Source of the DNA: Cryoendolithus antarcticus
Lineage: Eukaryota > Ascomycota > Dothideomycetes > Cladosporiales > Cladosporiaceae
DNA length: 64,000 nt
Direction of reading: 5' to 3'
Assembly (NCBI GenBank): GCA_002077065.1
Contig: NAJO01000046.1
Span: 270,785 to 334,784 of the forward strand
Position numbers and translations under genes: made by a program. The notes under the pieces are model-generated. The model made no database searches. It had not been told where the DNA came from and saw only the letters and a program-made list of their open reading frames with translations. Each line of letters opens with the position of its first letter. Within the stretch, counting starts at the first letter, position 1. Shown here in pieces: positions 55,534-64,000 of this stretch.

Positions 55534-56484
55534 CTAACCCTCCCTCTCCTCCTTCGTCTCCTGCCTCCACGCCAACCAACCCCCGGCGATCCCCAACTTG
55601 ACAATAATCGAAATCCACAACGTCCCCGCAAACCCAAACTGGCTGCTCGCCAACGCCCCACCACAAACAGCCCCAGTGAAGTACATCACCACACCCCCCA
55701 GCTTCCGGTTCCGGGAAACGTTCCCCGTCAGCCCACCAGAGAAGAGCCCAGGATCAGACATGATGTCGTTGTACGCGCTCGTCAGCACGATCGTAGGCAT
55801 GCCCTTGTACGTCAACATCCGACTCGCCACAATCATACCACTAGCCTGAAAACTCAACAGCGCAATAGGAACCAAGTCCAGCTTCGGGAACCCCCAGCCC
55901 CCATTCTCCTCCAGCGCCCCCAACGCAGCGTCCTCCTTCGGGCTCGCCGGGCTCCCACTCGTTACCCTCTTCTCAACCATCCACACCGCAATCCCGGTAA
56001 GAACAGCCTGCACCGCGAAATTAGCAACAAGCACCCAGCGCTTCTTCTCGCCTGCGCGACGATGCAGCGAGCTGAGTATAAAACTGCCGGTCAAGAACGC
56101 GAAGACAGAGGTGACGGATTTCGTCCACGCTAGCACTGGGCTCGCTACGGGGAGGTCAGAGACGCCTAGCGCGGCGAAGATGGTGTTTCCCGTTTGCATG
56201 CTGACGAAGCAGGAGTAGGCGTTGTAGGCTCCGGCGTCCATCATGCCGGAGATGAGGAAACATAGTAGTAATATCCAGTCGGCGTTTTTGATACTTAGGT
56301 CGGCTAAGAGATGGCGTTTTGTGCGTTGGACTAGGGTTGAGGATTTTTGGGACATGGTCGGGGCTTCGGTGTCGTGGATGTGCGGGTTTGGGTGCTGAGT
56401 GCTGTAGCTGTAGCGCTCGAAGTGTAGTAGGCGCGAGCGTTCGTCGCTTGCTTGGGGTGGCGAGTCGCCGTTTAGAGGAGGCAT
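55534..56484 (-). CDS. DUF1275 (YoaK-type) membrane protein
   Basis: A 316-residue single-exon protein starting at ATG 56484; the longer frame begins with TTG. The DUF1275 signature is present: FLISGMMDAGAYNAYSCF, followed by VSMQTGNTIFAALG, a transporter-like family of about six helices with unproven function. Later helices include GFPKLDLVPIALLSFQASG with the conserved SFQAG-like motif, then a helix pair ending GFAGTLWISIIVKLGIAGGW. The first 60 residues are hydrophilic and cytosolic. Codon use is C-rich at third positions in the 3' half, as in several single-exon genes here. Confidence 0.85.
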   Translation of the reverse strand: MPPLNGDSPPQASDERSRLLHFERYSYSTQHPNPHIHDTEAPTMSQKSSTLVQRTKRHLLADLSIKNADWILLLCFLISGMMDAGAYNAYSCFVSMQTGNTIFAALGVSDLPVASPVLAWTKSVTSVFAFLTGSFILSSLHRRAGEKKRWVLVANFAVQAVLTGIAVWMVEKRVTSGSPASPKEDAALGALEENGGWGFPKLDLVPIALLSFQASGMIVASRMLTYKGMPTIVLTSAYNDIMSDPGLFSGGLTGNVSRNRKLGGVVMYFTGAVCGGALASSQFGFAGTLWISIIVKLGIAGGWLAWRQETKEEREG

Positions 56485-56872
56485 TGTGGGCAAAAGTCGA
56501 GAGGGTGAGCAGTGGAGGGTTGGAGTAGCCTATACGGTGCGAGTGATAGGGCGATGTTCTACGAGATCGGGTGTTGCGAAGGATAAGGTTGCTGGATATG
56601 CAAGGTACTGTACACCAAGGTAAATTCTAGAGGAAGTATGATGAGGTCACGCACGCTAGTGAGATCTCTCAGATTGAGTTTGGAGGCTTGTCTCGAGTAG
56701 CGGAGCTACAGCAACTTGCACTTGCACCATTCCAGCAATCAGGTATTCGTCGCGCAAAGCAGCCGGGTTTTAGATACAATAATGCAGGGTATATGAATGC
56801 TTCGCTCCCTTCCACTCATGCCGTCGCCATCCCACACTCCCCCATCCGAGCTACCACCACTCAGATAGCCAC
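56485..56872. other. intergenic region
   Basis: About 390 bp between two minus-strand genes; no feature recognised. Confidence 0.45.
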
Positions 56873-59662
56873 TTAGAAAGTCTCCTCAAACCACCCCCCA
56901 ACCCTCCCCAATTCCTCGTCCCCATTAGCAAAATCCCACCCCACAATCACGCGATTCTGGCTACAACACACGATCCTCCTCGCGTCAAATTGCAGCTTAA
57001 ACACTCGATTGCTGTTCTCCCTGTTAGCTTGCGCCTGCGCCTGTGCAGCCGCATGCGCATGAGCAGCAGCCGCCTGGGTCCCCGCAGTAGGAGGGTGAGC
57101 TTGCTGTGCATTCGCAGTCAATGTGGCGGTCTGGCCGGGGATGTGAGCGGCTTGCACGGCGGCGACGGCGGTCGCGGCGGGACCGGGTACGAGAGCGGGA
57201 GGGGCGATCTGTTGTTGGAGATTCTGGACTTGTGCAGCGTGTTGCTGGTGCTGCGCTGCAATCGCGGCGACTTGTGCGGGCTGGACGTGAGCTGGGAGTG
57301 CACCTTGTGTTGTAAGGCTCTGCGCCTGTAAGAGCAATCCATGCGCTTGTGCGAGCGCCGCCTGAGCTGCGCCGTGGGCTTGGGAGTTTGGTTGCGCCAA
57401 TGCCTGCGCGGAGAGGTTATGCAGGTTCGCTGGGTGTGCAACAGCATTGGCGGGCACAGCACGACGATGAGCGCCGCGATTCATGAGCAGGAAGTCCTGG
57501 TGCAGGCGGTGCTTTTGGGTCCAGTTGCCATCGCGGTCTTGCTTCCAGATGATGATCGTCTGATCGTAGGAGCCGGAGACGATCTTGGCCCAGCGACTGC
57601 CACCTCCACCTGGAGGAACCTTGGTCCCAGTCGCAAGCATCCGGTCGGGCCGTGAGGAGCCCGCGTTGCGCGGTGACCCTCGCCTTGCTCGAGCCGATTC
57701 CATGCCAGCGTCTACAGCGTTGTAAAACGCTTTGTCCGCAGCCCTGCTCTCCGCGTGCAGATCCTCGTCAGTCTTAATGGCGAGGTCACCGAAACGAGCC
57801 TGTACCGTGCGGACGAGACTTGTGTGTCCTGTAAGACTAGCCACCTCGGCAGCGGTCTCTGCATCGAAGATTCGTACGCTATTGTCCGAGGAGCCTGAGA
57901 TGATGCGTCGACCATCGTACTGCACGCATGCAATGCCCTTGGTGTGACCAGTATACGTGCGCACGGTCTTACCGGTGTGCAAGTTCCAGTTACGTATAGT
58001 GCGGTCGCCGGAGGCTGAGACGATGGTGCTCTCGTAGATCATGACTGCGTTGACAGCTGCATGGTGACCTCGTAGGGTAGCTAAGAGTGAGTGCTCAGCA
58101 ATGATATCAGTCTTTGATAGAGCAGCACAGTGATCAATAGTGTGGGCAGGTAGCAGTGGCGACATTTTGGTCATCGCATGCCTGCTCCACAGCTTTATGG
58201 TCTTGTCCTTCGAGCAAGTCACCAAGTAGCGGTCGTCGAAGCGCAGATTCAAGACAGATTCGGTATGAGCGTCCGTCATCTTCTTGATGATCTCGCCGGT
58301 AGAGAACTTCCAGATGATCACCCAGCTATCACTTCCGCCACTGACAATGATGTCGTTTTCTGGAGTTGGATCGAACTGCAGACACAGCACACTCTGCTCG
58401 TGCCCTGTCATCGCGCGCTTCAACCTCGATGTGGCGAGGTCCCAGACTCGTATACTTCTATCACGCGACCCGGAGACCAGCCAGTCATTCGTGTGCTGGA
58501 TCGTGTATACGCATTCGGTGTGACCTTCGTTCTCAAACTGCGGGTGTGGCAGCTTGAACATCTTGTACTTTCCGTCGTCCCAATTCTTCTCCAGTTGCCT
58601 GCGCTTCTTGTAGACGTACGCCCAGCTGAGCTTCGAATCGAGATTGTCCGCCAGACTTGCTCGTACTTGAAACTCGGTCGGCTCCAGCTTGAAGTCTCGT
58701 CGCGGCCGACGGATTGGATATGCATCCATCCGATCGTGCCGGGGAGTGAGGTGACTGCTTGTTGCAGCTCTCAACTCAGCCTGTGTACGGTCCTGCCCGC
58801 CACGTCCACGCGCATCTGCAACCCCCTGCATCTCCAGGCCATCCATCATGTCATCTTCCGACTCTGCGTAAGAGCTGCCGCAGTCATCGGTACTGCCATC
58901 CATGCCTCGCCGCGACAGCTCGCTCTCGCTGAAAGCCTCCTCCCTACGTCGCTTGCGGCTATCTTTGCGAGCCAGCATCTGACTCCCGCTTTTGCTAGCA
59001 ATATTCGCTTGCCTCGCACGTCTCTCATCTCTGACGTGCTCGTACCTCTTCATCTTTCTGCGATCTACACGCCATCCCTCTCTTGCGACGCAACTTCGCC
59101 ACAGCTCCTCATCCTGTGTGCGGTCCCGCCATGCGCGATTCACGCCTGACGCATGCAGCAGATCTCTAGGCGAGAGATTGCCAAGTACAAGCGCCACAAG
59201 CTCGACAGGCAAGTAGGCAACCGGGTCAAAGAACATGAGCGAGTCTAGATGCGCGCTTGCCTGCTGCTTCGCCCATGTCGGCAGCAGAGCTAGCAGACTA
59301 TTTGCCAGTTCTAGTCTTGCTGTCAGTACCACCACCACGTAAAATCAAGTTACACCACGCAAGATCAAGTTACACACAAACATACCAAGCTGATCCTCCG
59401 GCGACAACCCCAGCGCCGTCTGCCGGACGACATTCACTCTTTGCTCCAGCGTCAAGTTCTCCATGACATCCAGTAACTGATCCACAGTATCCGGGAGCTT
59501 AGCATCGGTTCGCATGTCGAGCTCGACGTCGCTCTCCGGCTGACTCTGGGTCTCTTCTGAGAAACCCTCGTCGAAGTTGGAAGGCGCGCGCTGGACTGGG
59601 TGGGTGACCGCCATGTTGCGCGGTGATGGGAGAGGGTGGTATGCTCGTGAGGGTGTGGCCAT
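56873..59662 (-). CDS. F-box/WD40 protein, FWD-1/beta-TrCP-like SCF substrate adaptor
   Basis: Exons 59662-59386 and 59319-56873 encode 907 residues. An N-terminal acidic region with a helix (LPDTVDQLLDVMENL) precedes the F-box at about 125-165 (YLPVELVALVLGNLSPRDLL), then a basic linker and a WD40 propeller. Propeller blades include WLVSGSRDRSIRVWDLAT, CSKDKTIKLW, IVSASGDRTIRNWNL, IISGSSDNSVRIFDAE and IVSGSYDQTIIIW. The F-box binds SKP1 and the propeller holds phosphorylated substrates. In Neurospora the FWD-1 protein of this architecture degrades the clock protein FRQ; orthology is probable but not proven. A long Ala/Gln/His-rich tract (about residues 720-860) interrupts the last blade, which ends in GWDFANGDEEL. 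Confidence 0.9.
59336..59375 (-). repeat. 20-nt tandem duplication inside the F-box gene intron
   Basis: Two adjacent 20-nt units (59336-59355 and 59356-59375) differ at two positions, T/C and A/G. They fill most of the 66-nt intron 59320-59385. Confidence 0.9.
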
Positions 59663-60078
59663 GTTTGCTTGTGCTTTGTGGCGGTGGTGAATGAGGTTGC
59701 TATGGATTAGGTCATGCGGGTTTGTATTGATGAGCGACGGAGGGCCGCGGAAAGTGCTCGGATGATTGTTGATGCAGCACTCCTTGCGTGTACTGGAGTG
59801 TCGCAAGCCAGTGGTATAGGGAGATGTGTCTTGACCACCGTTGGTGTAGTTCGAGTCAATGATGTGCACGTGAGTGGAAGTGGCAGTTGGATGTCTCATG
59901 TGTTTGGAAGCAACGGCATGACTAAGGGTACACAAGCGTTGCACGGACGCGGGACGGTTGATCAGTAGTACCATCGCGGTCCTTTGAACTTCAACTTCCA
60001 ATGTTCATATCGTTCGTGCGGTTGAAGGCCTATCTGCTGGCCTACCTATTCGCCTCGCTGCTGCTTCGCTATGCTTGC
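59663..60078. other. intergenic region at the edge of the octamer-rich block
   Basis: About 415 bp between two minus-strand genes. The AGCGARGC octamers begin at its right end (60052 and 60063). No gene recognised. Confidence 0.45.
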
Positions 60079-61278
60079 CTACTCTTCCATCGCATCGTCG
60101 CCGCCGTTGACCATAGTACCCTTCAACATCTCAATCTCTTGCTTCGCCGCCGCCAAGTCCGCTACCAACTGCCCATTGACCTCCTCCACCCGCGCTATGT
60201 GGCTCGTGAACGAGCTCGCCGCTGCCTCGCTCGCGCCCATACGCTTATCCATCTCCTTGACCAGCACAATCAACTGCTTGACCGATTCGCTGTGAGCTTC
60301 GCTGCCGGCCTCGCGCTGCGTCTGCGGCTTTGGCGCCGCCGCCATGTTCTCCTTCGCCTCGCTGCTTGCTACAGCGAAGCGCTGCCACTCTCCCTCGTAC
60401 GCCTTCTGCAGATTGGCGATAGCCGCGTCGTTCATCGTCTTTAGCTGACCGATCGCTTCGCTACTAGCCTCGCTAGCTGTCTGGGTCGAGTGGCTAACGT
60501 AGTCCGGCGCCTCGGCCATTGCCTCCGTCTGCTCCCTCAACATCTTCTCGAAGACCGCGTTATGCTGGTCGCACGCCGCGTTCATCGCCTTCGCCGTGTC
60601 GGTATTGAACTTCGTAATCAAATCGCGGTTCAGCTTCTTGATCGCCTGCACCGTTTCGGTGCGTGTCTCGCCGAGGACCTTCAGCGCCTCGCCGCACGCC
60701 TCGTTAATCTTCGCCTCCGCCTTGCTAACAATAGGAGATAGATCCTCCTCTGCCGCATCGCGTTTCTTGCCTAACTTCAAGACAATCTTCGCTGGGGCCT
60801 CGCTCTTCTTTAGCGTTGCCTCGCTATCTGTCTCCATTCCTCCCATTGCCGTGTCGCTAGTTGCCGCTTTCGATGCCCTACATCCACCCTTTTGATGACG
60901 CTTGCAATACGCGCAGGACTCCTCGCGATCGGCCCAGACCCTACAGGTCACTCCATCTCTCTTTGAGCACCAGATACAAGGATCTGGCGCATCCTTTCCC
61001 TCACTAGTCTCCATGATCCTTCCGGCAACGTCGAATTTGCGTAGGTTTGCCAGCGCGAGCTTCTCTGCCTTTGCATTTGGCCACGCGTCGGTAGCGGCGT
61101 TCTGCAAGGCTTGCCATCCATCACTTGCGATGTAGTAGAAGGCCTGCTGATCTGTAGTCTGTGGGCGGCGGAAGGATTGGACACTATAGCGAGTCAGCAG
61201 CGAAGCAAACTCTAGGGCGCTGTGTATTACTTACTGTGCAACGTGAGCATCATACTGCGCCTGGCTCATTTCGTCCAT
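60079..61278 (-). CDS. unknown protein with six-cysteine cluster and coiled coil
   Basis: Exons 61278-61235 and 61183-60079 encode 382 residues. The intron (51 nt) has GTAAGT and CTATAG ends. I do not recognise the family. An aromatic-rich N-terminal part (FRRPQTTDQQAFYYIASDGW) leads to six cysteines, C84, C87, C95, C105, C108 and C116, spaced 2-7-9-2-7. This is symmetrical and suggestive of a zinc-binding pair of knuckles. The rest is Ala/Glu/Lys-rich and heptad-like, with Ser-Glu-Ala words, ending in a coiled coil (VNGQLVADLAAAKQEIEML). Coding DNA is full of AGCGARGC octamers. It could be a DNA-binding accessory protein or a domesticated element gene; both are guesses. Confidence 0.7.
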
Positions 61279-61691
61279 TATGCGTGTAGGTATATATGCG
61301 GCGTATGATTAGGACAATGAGGCGATAGATGCGGTGATGCGAAGACTGCAATGAGGCGACAGAAGCGTATGAAGACAACACGATGGATGCAAACGGTAGG
61401 TGGTAGGTGTCGGTTAAAGAGAATAATAACAAAGAGAAGTAAGCCTAGCCTCGCTGTAGACTCGCACGTGCGGGCACAAGTAAGGAAAGAACGACCGTAC
61501 CACAACACTACTAATAAGACTATTAGAGATGATCATGGCAAGTGAGTAGCGAAGCAGCAGCGAAGTGATGCGAATGAATATCCGTTACCATGCCCTCCTA
61601 TCCCACACCCTGCTCTCAATCATGTAGTATCACCTCCGTGTCCTCCGTGCGCGCGTGCGAGGCTCCGCACGAGGCTCACTACGCGGCAGCA
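61279..61691. other. intergenic region with duplicated gene 3' end
   Basis: About 410 bp containing octamers at 61448 and 61548 and, at its right end, the outer copy of the tandem duplication described at 61629-61739. Confidence 0.5.
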
Positions 61692-61739
61692 TCACCTCCT
61701 TGCCCTCTGTGCGCGGGTGCGAGGCTCACTGCGCGGCAG
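61629..61739. repeat. imperfect tandem duplication spanning a stop codon
   Basis: Copy A is 61629-61689 and copy B is 61691-61739, both beginning ATCACCTCC and ending GCGGCAG. Copy A carries an extra 12 nt (CCGCACGAGGCT) that is itself a local duplication. Copy B includes the stop codon and C-terminal codons of the minus-strand gene. Confidence 0.8.
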
Positions 61740-63134
61740 TAGCTCAAGGGGATCCTTAGGGGGCTCCTTATACGAGTCTACGGCCATTGGATTGGCCTCG
61801 CTATGCGCTTCGACGTCGGCCTCGTAGTGCTCTCTATACTGTGCCGCTTCATCCACCTCGCTCAACTCCGGCGAGCTCTGCCTAGAAGGAAGTGGCAGTA
61901 GAGTGTCAAGCTCGACGAAGGGAGGAGGCTGCGTAGGATTGACCTTTGGCGTCGAGAAGGTGCGCTCCTTCTTAATGCGTAGCGGCGTGTCGAGGTTGAC
62001 AAAGGCCGGAGGCTGTGCAGGGTTGATCTTTAGAGCCTTGAAGGTACGCTCCTTCTTGATGCGCTTGACGAATAGAGAGCCCTCATCGTCGTCGTCATTG
62101 TTAGTATCTTGGCTCGTGGGCTTGCCACGTTTGCCTGCACCCGTAGTAGCCTTCTTCTTAGGCGTGGGCTTCTTCTTCGGCGTCAACGAGGCGGTTAGCG
62201 AAGCCGGCAGCGATGCGTCGTTTGCCTTCTTCTTGTTCGCAGGCTTGCGCGGCGTTGGTGTTGGCGGTTGCGAAGCCGGCAACGATGCAGTCCCTGGTTC
62301 TTGAATGCCTCGCTGCCGGACTACGATGCCAATCTCTTTACCGTGCTTCTTGTGGCTATCAAACTTCGGCCACTGCTGTTGGAGAGACTCGCCGACGGTG
62401 TAGGCGATTGGCGTGGGGTAATGGTTATCGCTGAAGTCGTATTCGCAGAGGAAGTGTTCGTGGTAGTCAGGTAGATTGTATACGTCAAGCAGTGTGCCCT
62501 GTGGCCCACGACTAAGGATGAAATCGACCAGCGAGGCTCCGGATGCCTCGTACGCCTCGCCGTAGAACGAATCCTTCCATCCAGTGTAGAAGATCTCATC
62601 GAAGAGCTCATCGCTCCCGTCCATTGCCGTGTAGATGTACTGTGTGTACACGGCGACCTTGTAGCGATACGACGGTTCTGCAACTCTTACTGGCCTTGTG
62701 GCACCGGTGTTTGGCGGAGGGTGGCCTTGAGCGGCGGCGGCGGCGGCACGGCGACCTGCAACAGTGCCAGCACCGGCGTGGGTAGGTCGACGTTGATCAA
62801 ATGCGGCCTGGCGAGCGACCTCGACAATTGCACGATCCGGAATGGATGGGAAGGCACGCATTCCACTCTGGCCAGTGGTTCTTGCCTCGTGCTGGCCTCG
62901 CTGTTAGCTTCGCTAAGGCTAGTATGCACCACAACGACTTACTGCTGACTGCGCCGCGATTCGCTGTGGAATAACGTTCGCCTCGCTATTGCTGTTGTGC
63001 CGTTGCGGCGCAGGGCGTGCCGGTAGGTTTGGATTGAGTAGCATGCAGGCTCCGCAGCTCTCGTAATCGCTGTACACGTCTGCGTGCTTGAAGCCTCCCT
63101 TTGCGCAGTAGACATCCCAGACATTGGACGACAT
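61692..63134 (-). CDS. unknown Lys/Pro-rich protein with internal repeat
   Basis: Exons 63134-62943 and 62900-61692 give 466 residues. The 42-nt intron is the shortest found here (GTAAGT donor, CTAACAG branch/acceptor). It begins MSSNVWDVYCAKGGFKHADV and has a CGAC pair. A compact central part (YQYIYTAMD-like stretch, WKDSFYGEAYEASG, YHEHFLCEYDFSDNHYPTP) could be a folded domain. A Lys/Pro/Thr-rich linker (PKKKPTPKKKATTG) follows. Two 28-residue repeats starting RIKKERTF and ending LDTPL or LDTLL come next, then an acidic tail. The lysine-rich middle suggests nucleic-acid binding. Family unknown. It shares strand, octamer content and style with its two neighbours. Confidence 0.65.
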
Positions 63135-63522
63135 ATTGCGGTTGGATGAGAGATAGGGTTTGATGAAGAGTGGTAGGAGAAGAAGAGCGAGGTACTCAGC
63201 TTTTGAATTGCGAGGCGGCGGCGAGTCCACGGCGAAGGGGATCATATTGCCGAGAACACAGACAGGTCTGATCTGCTGCAGCGAGTCGGCGGCGAAGCCG
63301 CAGCGAGTACGCAGCCGAATGGCCCTGCCTGTGTAACGTCGGTTGGAGCGAATCCACAGCGAAGCTGCAGCGAGTCGGTTCTTGTCTAGCTGCATCAATA
63401 CCGTGCAGCCTGCCGTGTAACCATCGCAAACGCCTCGCTACGTATTCGTAGCACGTATATCAGTCCTGTAGAAAGGCCTCGATGTACTCCGGCCCGTGAT
63501 TATTCATGAAATGCAGCTACTA
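63135..63522. other. intergenic region with GCAGCGAGTCGG words
   Basis: About 390 bp. GCAGCGAGTCGG occurs twice (near 63278 and 63368), mixed with GCGAAGC words. No gene is supported. Confidence 0.45.
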
Positions 63523-64000
63523 TTATATGTGCTCGAGCTCCTCCCATAGAACGGCTACCTCGCCTGCGTCTTCCGTCTCTTGTATCTGGCGTTCTAGTTC
63601 TTGCCGGCGCTCCGCGTTCTCGTCCATGTTGTCTGCCTCGTTGGCGTGCAGCAGTAAGTCGCGACGAAGCCTGGCGTATTCGCGGCCGTCTTCGTTATGA
63701 GCCTCGCCGTTAGCATCGCGCTCACGGAAGTCTACAGGGTCCATGTCTAAATCTAGTGGCCTTCCTGCAGCAACGTTTGCCTCGTAGAGATTCGCCATGG
63801 CCTGGCGAAGCGGTGCATTCGCACGCCAGAACTTAGTAGGATCAGCAGGCCTAGGGCATTCGTCAAGCACCGCCTCGTTACCGGCGTTAAGATGCGCCTA
63901 TACATGGTCACGGAGTTGAAGGTAGGCTACTTGGTGACGGCGTGTCTTGCGGTCCGGTAGGAATTGACGGCCGTCGAGTCCTTCAAAGCCTAGAGCAATC
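63523..64000 (-). pseudogene. unknown protein, 5' truncated by the window, with one in-frame TAG
   Basis: The minus-strand frame is open from the window edge to a stop at 63523, about 158 codons, except for TAG at 63898-63900. Upstream of it the frame reads FEGLDGRQFLPDRKTRRHQV... LQLRDHV; downstream it continues AHLNAGNEAVLDECPRPADP. Both sides look coding and belong together. The C-terminal half is strongly acidic and helical (ENAERRQELERQIQETEDAG). No domain recognised. The TAG could be a CAG-to-TAG change, or the end of an intron whose donor I cannot identify; the best candidate would be only 33 nt. Confidence 0.5.

Larger units (their letters stand above)
60052..63439. repeat. island of the octamer AGCGARGC / GCYTCGCT
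   Basis: 22 exact copies read by eye, starting at 60052, 60063, 60224, 60296, 60356, 60373, 60455, 60467, 60797, 60818, 61199, 61448, 61548, 61795, 62197, 62307, 62530, 62895, 62907, 62980, 63358 and 63432. They occur in exons, in two introns (61199, 62907) and between genes (for example 61448, 61548, 63432). By chance about 0.2 copies would be expected in this length. Confidence 0.85.

Noticed and set aside
1..64000. UAG codon reassignment as the explanation for three in-frame TAGs
   Set aside because: TAG terminates several intact genes (the MFS gene at 5549, KHA1, carbonic anhydrase, the Zn2Cys6 factor), so local nonsense changes or missed introns are more likely.
1..64000. CRISPR arrays, prophage or bacterial operons
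   Set aside because: No spaced direct repeats; spliceosomal introns and eukaryotic gene families throughout.

Overview
The window reads as chromosomal DNA of a filamentous ascomycete (Pezizomycotina, probably Dothideomycetes). This is inferred from gene content and intron style, since there is no rRNA here to place it. Introns are short (about 42-82 nt) with GTRNGY-type donors, YAG or AAG acceptors and CTRAC-like branch points. The gene set is typical of such fungi: a Zn2Cys6 regulator, a HET-domain protein, GH81 glucanase, Argonaute, a KHA1-type antiporter, STN1 and the mitochondrial calcium uniporter. Exon joins were worked out by eye and each checked for reading frame; none has transcript support.

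Layout. 1-5 kb: housekeeping genes ENP2 (5' end cut off by the window) and TFIIH subunit TFB1, with a tRNA-like stretch between them. 5.5-12.1 kb: two ACS-type MFS transporters, an extended SDR related to sugar-acid dehydrogenases and a class II ketose-bisphosphate aldolase in alternating orientation, which look like a small sugar-acid uptake and catabolism cluster. 13-16 kb: a hypothetical gene with an unresolved frame change, then an EngB-type mitochondrial GTPase and the F1-ATPase assembly factor FMC1 sharing a 184-bp divergent promoter. 17.6-20.8 kb: a single-exon Argonaute with an RGG-rich N-terminus. 21.6-31.7 kb: an acyl-protein-thioesterase-like hydrolase with a late frameshift, a Zn2Cys6 factor, a SET-domain protein, a mitochondrial beta-carbonic anhydrase, a DUF7053-like protein and a two-exon orphan. 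32-43 kb: a large repeat-containing zinc-finger protein and a HET protein, each interrupted by a single in-frame TAG, flanking a four-helix membrane protein and the K+/H+ antiporter KHA1. 43.5-59.7 kb: STN1, a small cysteine-containing secreted protein, MCU, a long intergenic stretch, GH81 endo-1,3-beta-glucanase, a zinc-independent MDR reductase, a DUF1275 membrane protein and an F-box/WD40 protein resembling FWD-1.

60-64 kb is different in kind. Three consecutive minus-strand genes encode proteins I do not recognise. One has a six-cysteine cluster plus coiled coil, one is Lys/Pro-rich with an internal repeat, and one is partial with an in-frame TAG. Coding sequence, introns and intergenic DNA are all peppered with the octamer AGCGARGC: 22 copies in about 3.4 kb, against 7 that I noted in the other 60 kb. 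Together with a tandem duplication across one stop codon, this suggests a lineage-specific or mobile-element-derived block.

The observations I rate highest are the octamer island and two neighbouring introns of one MFS gene that are near-identical copies of each other while their flanking exons are unrelated, which points to recent intron copying.
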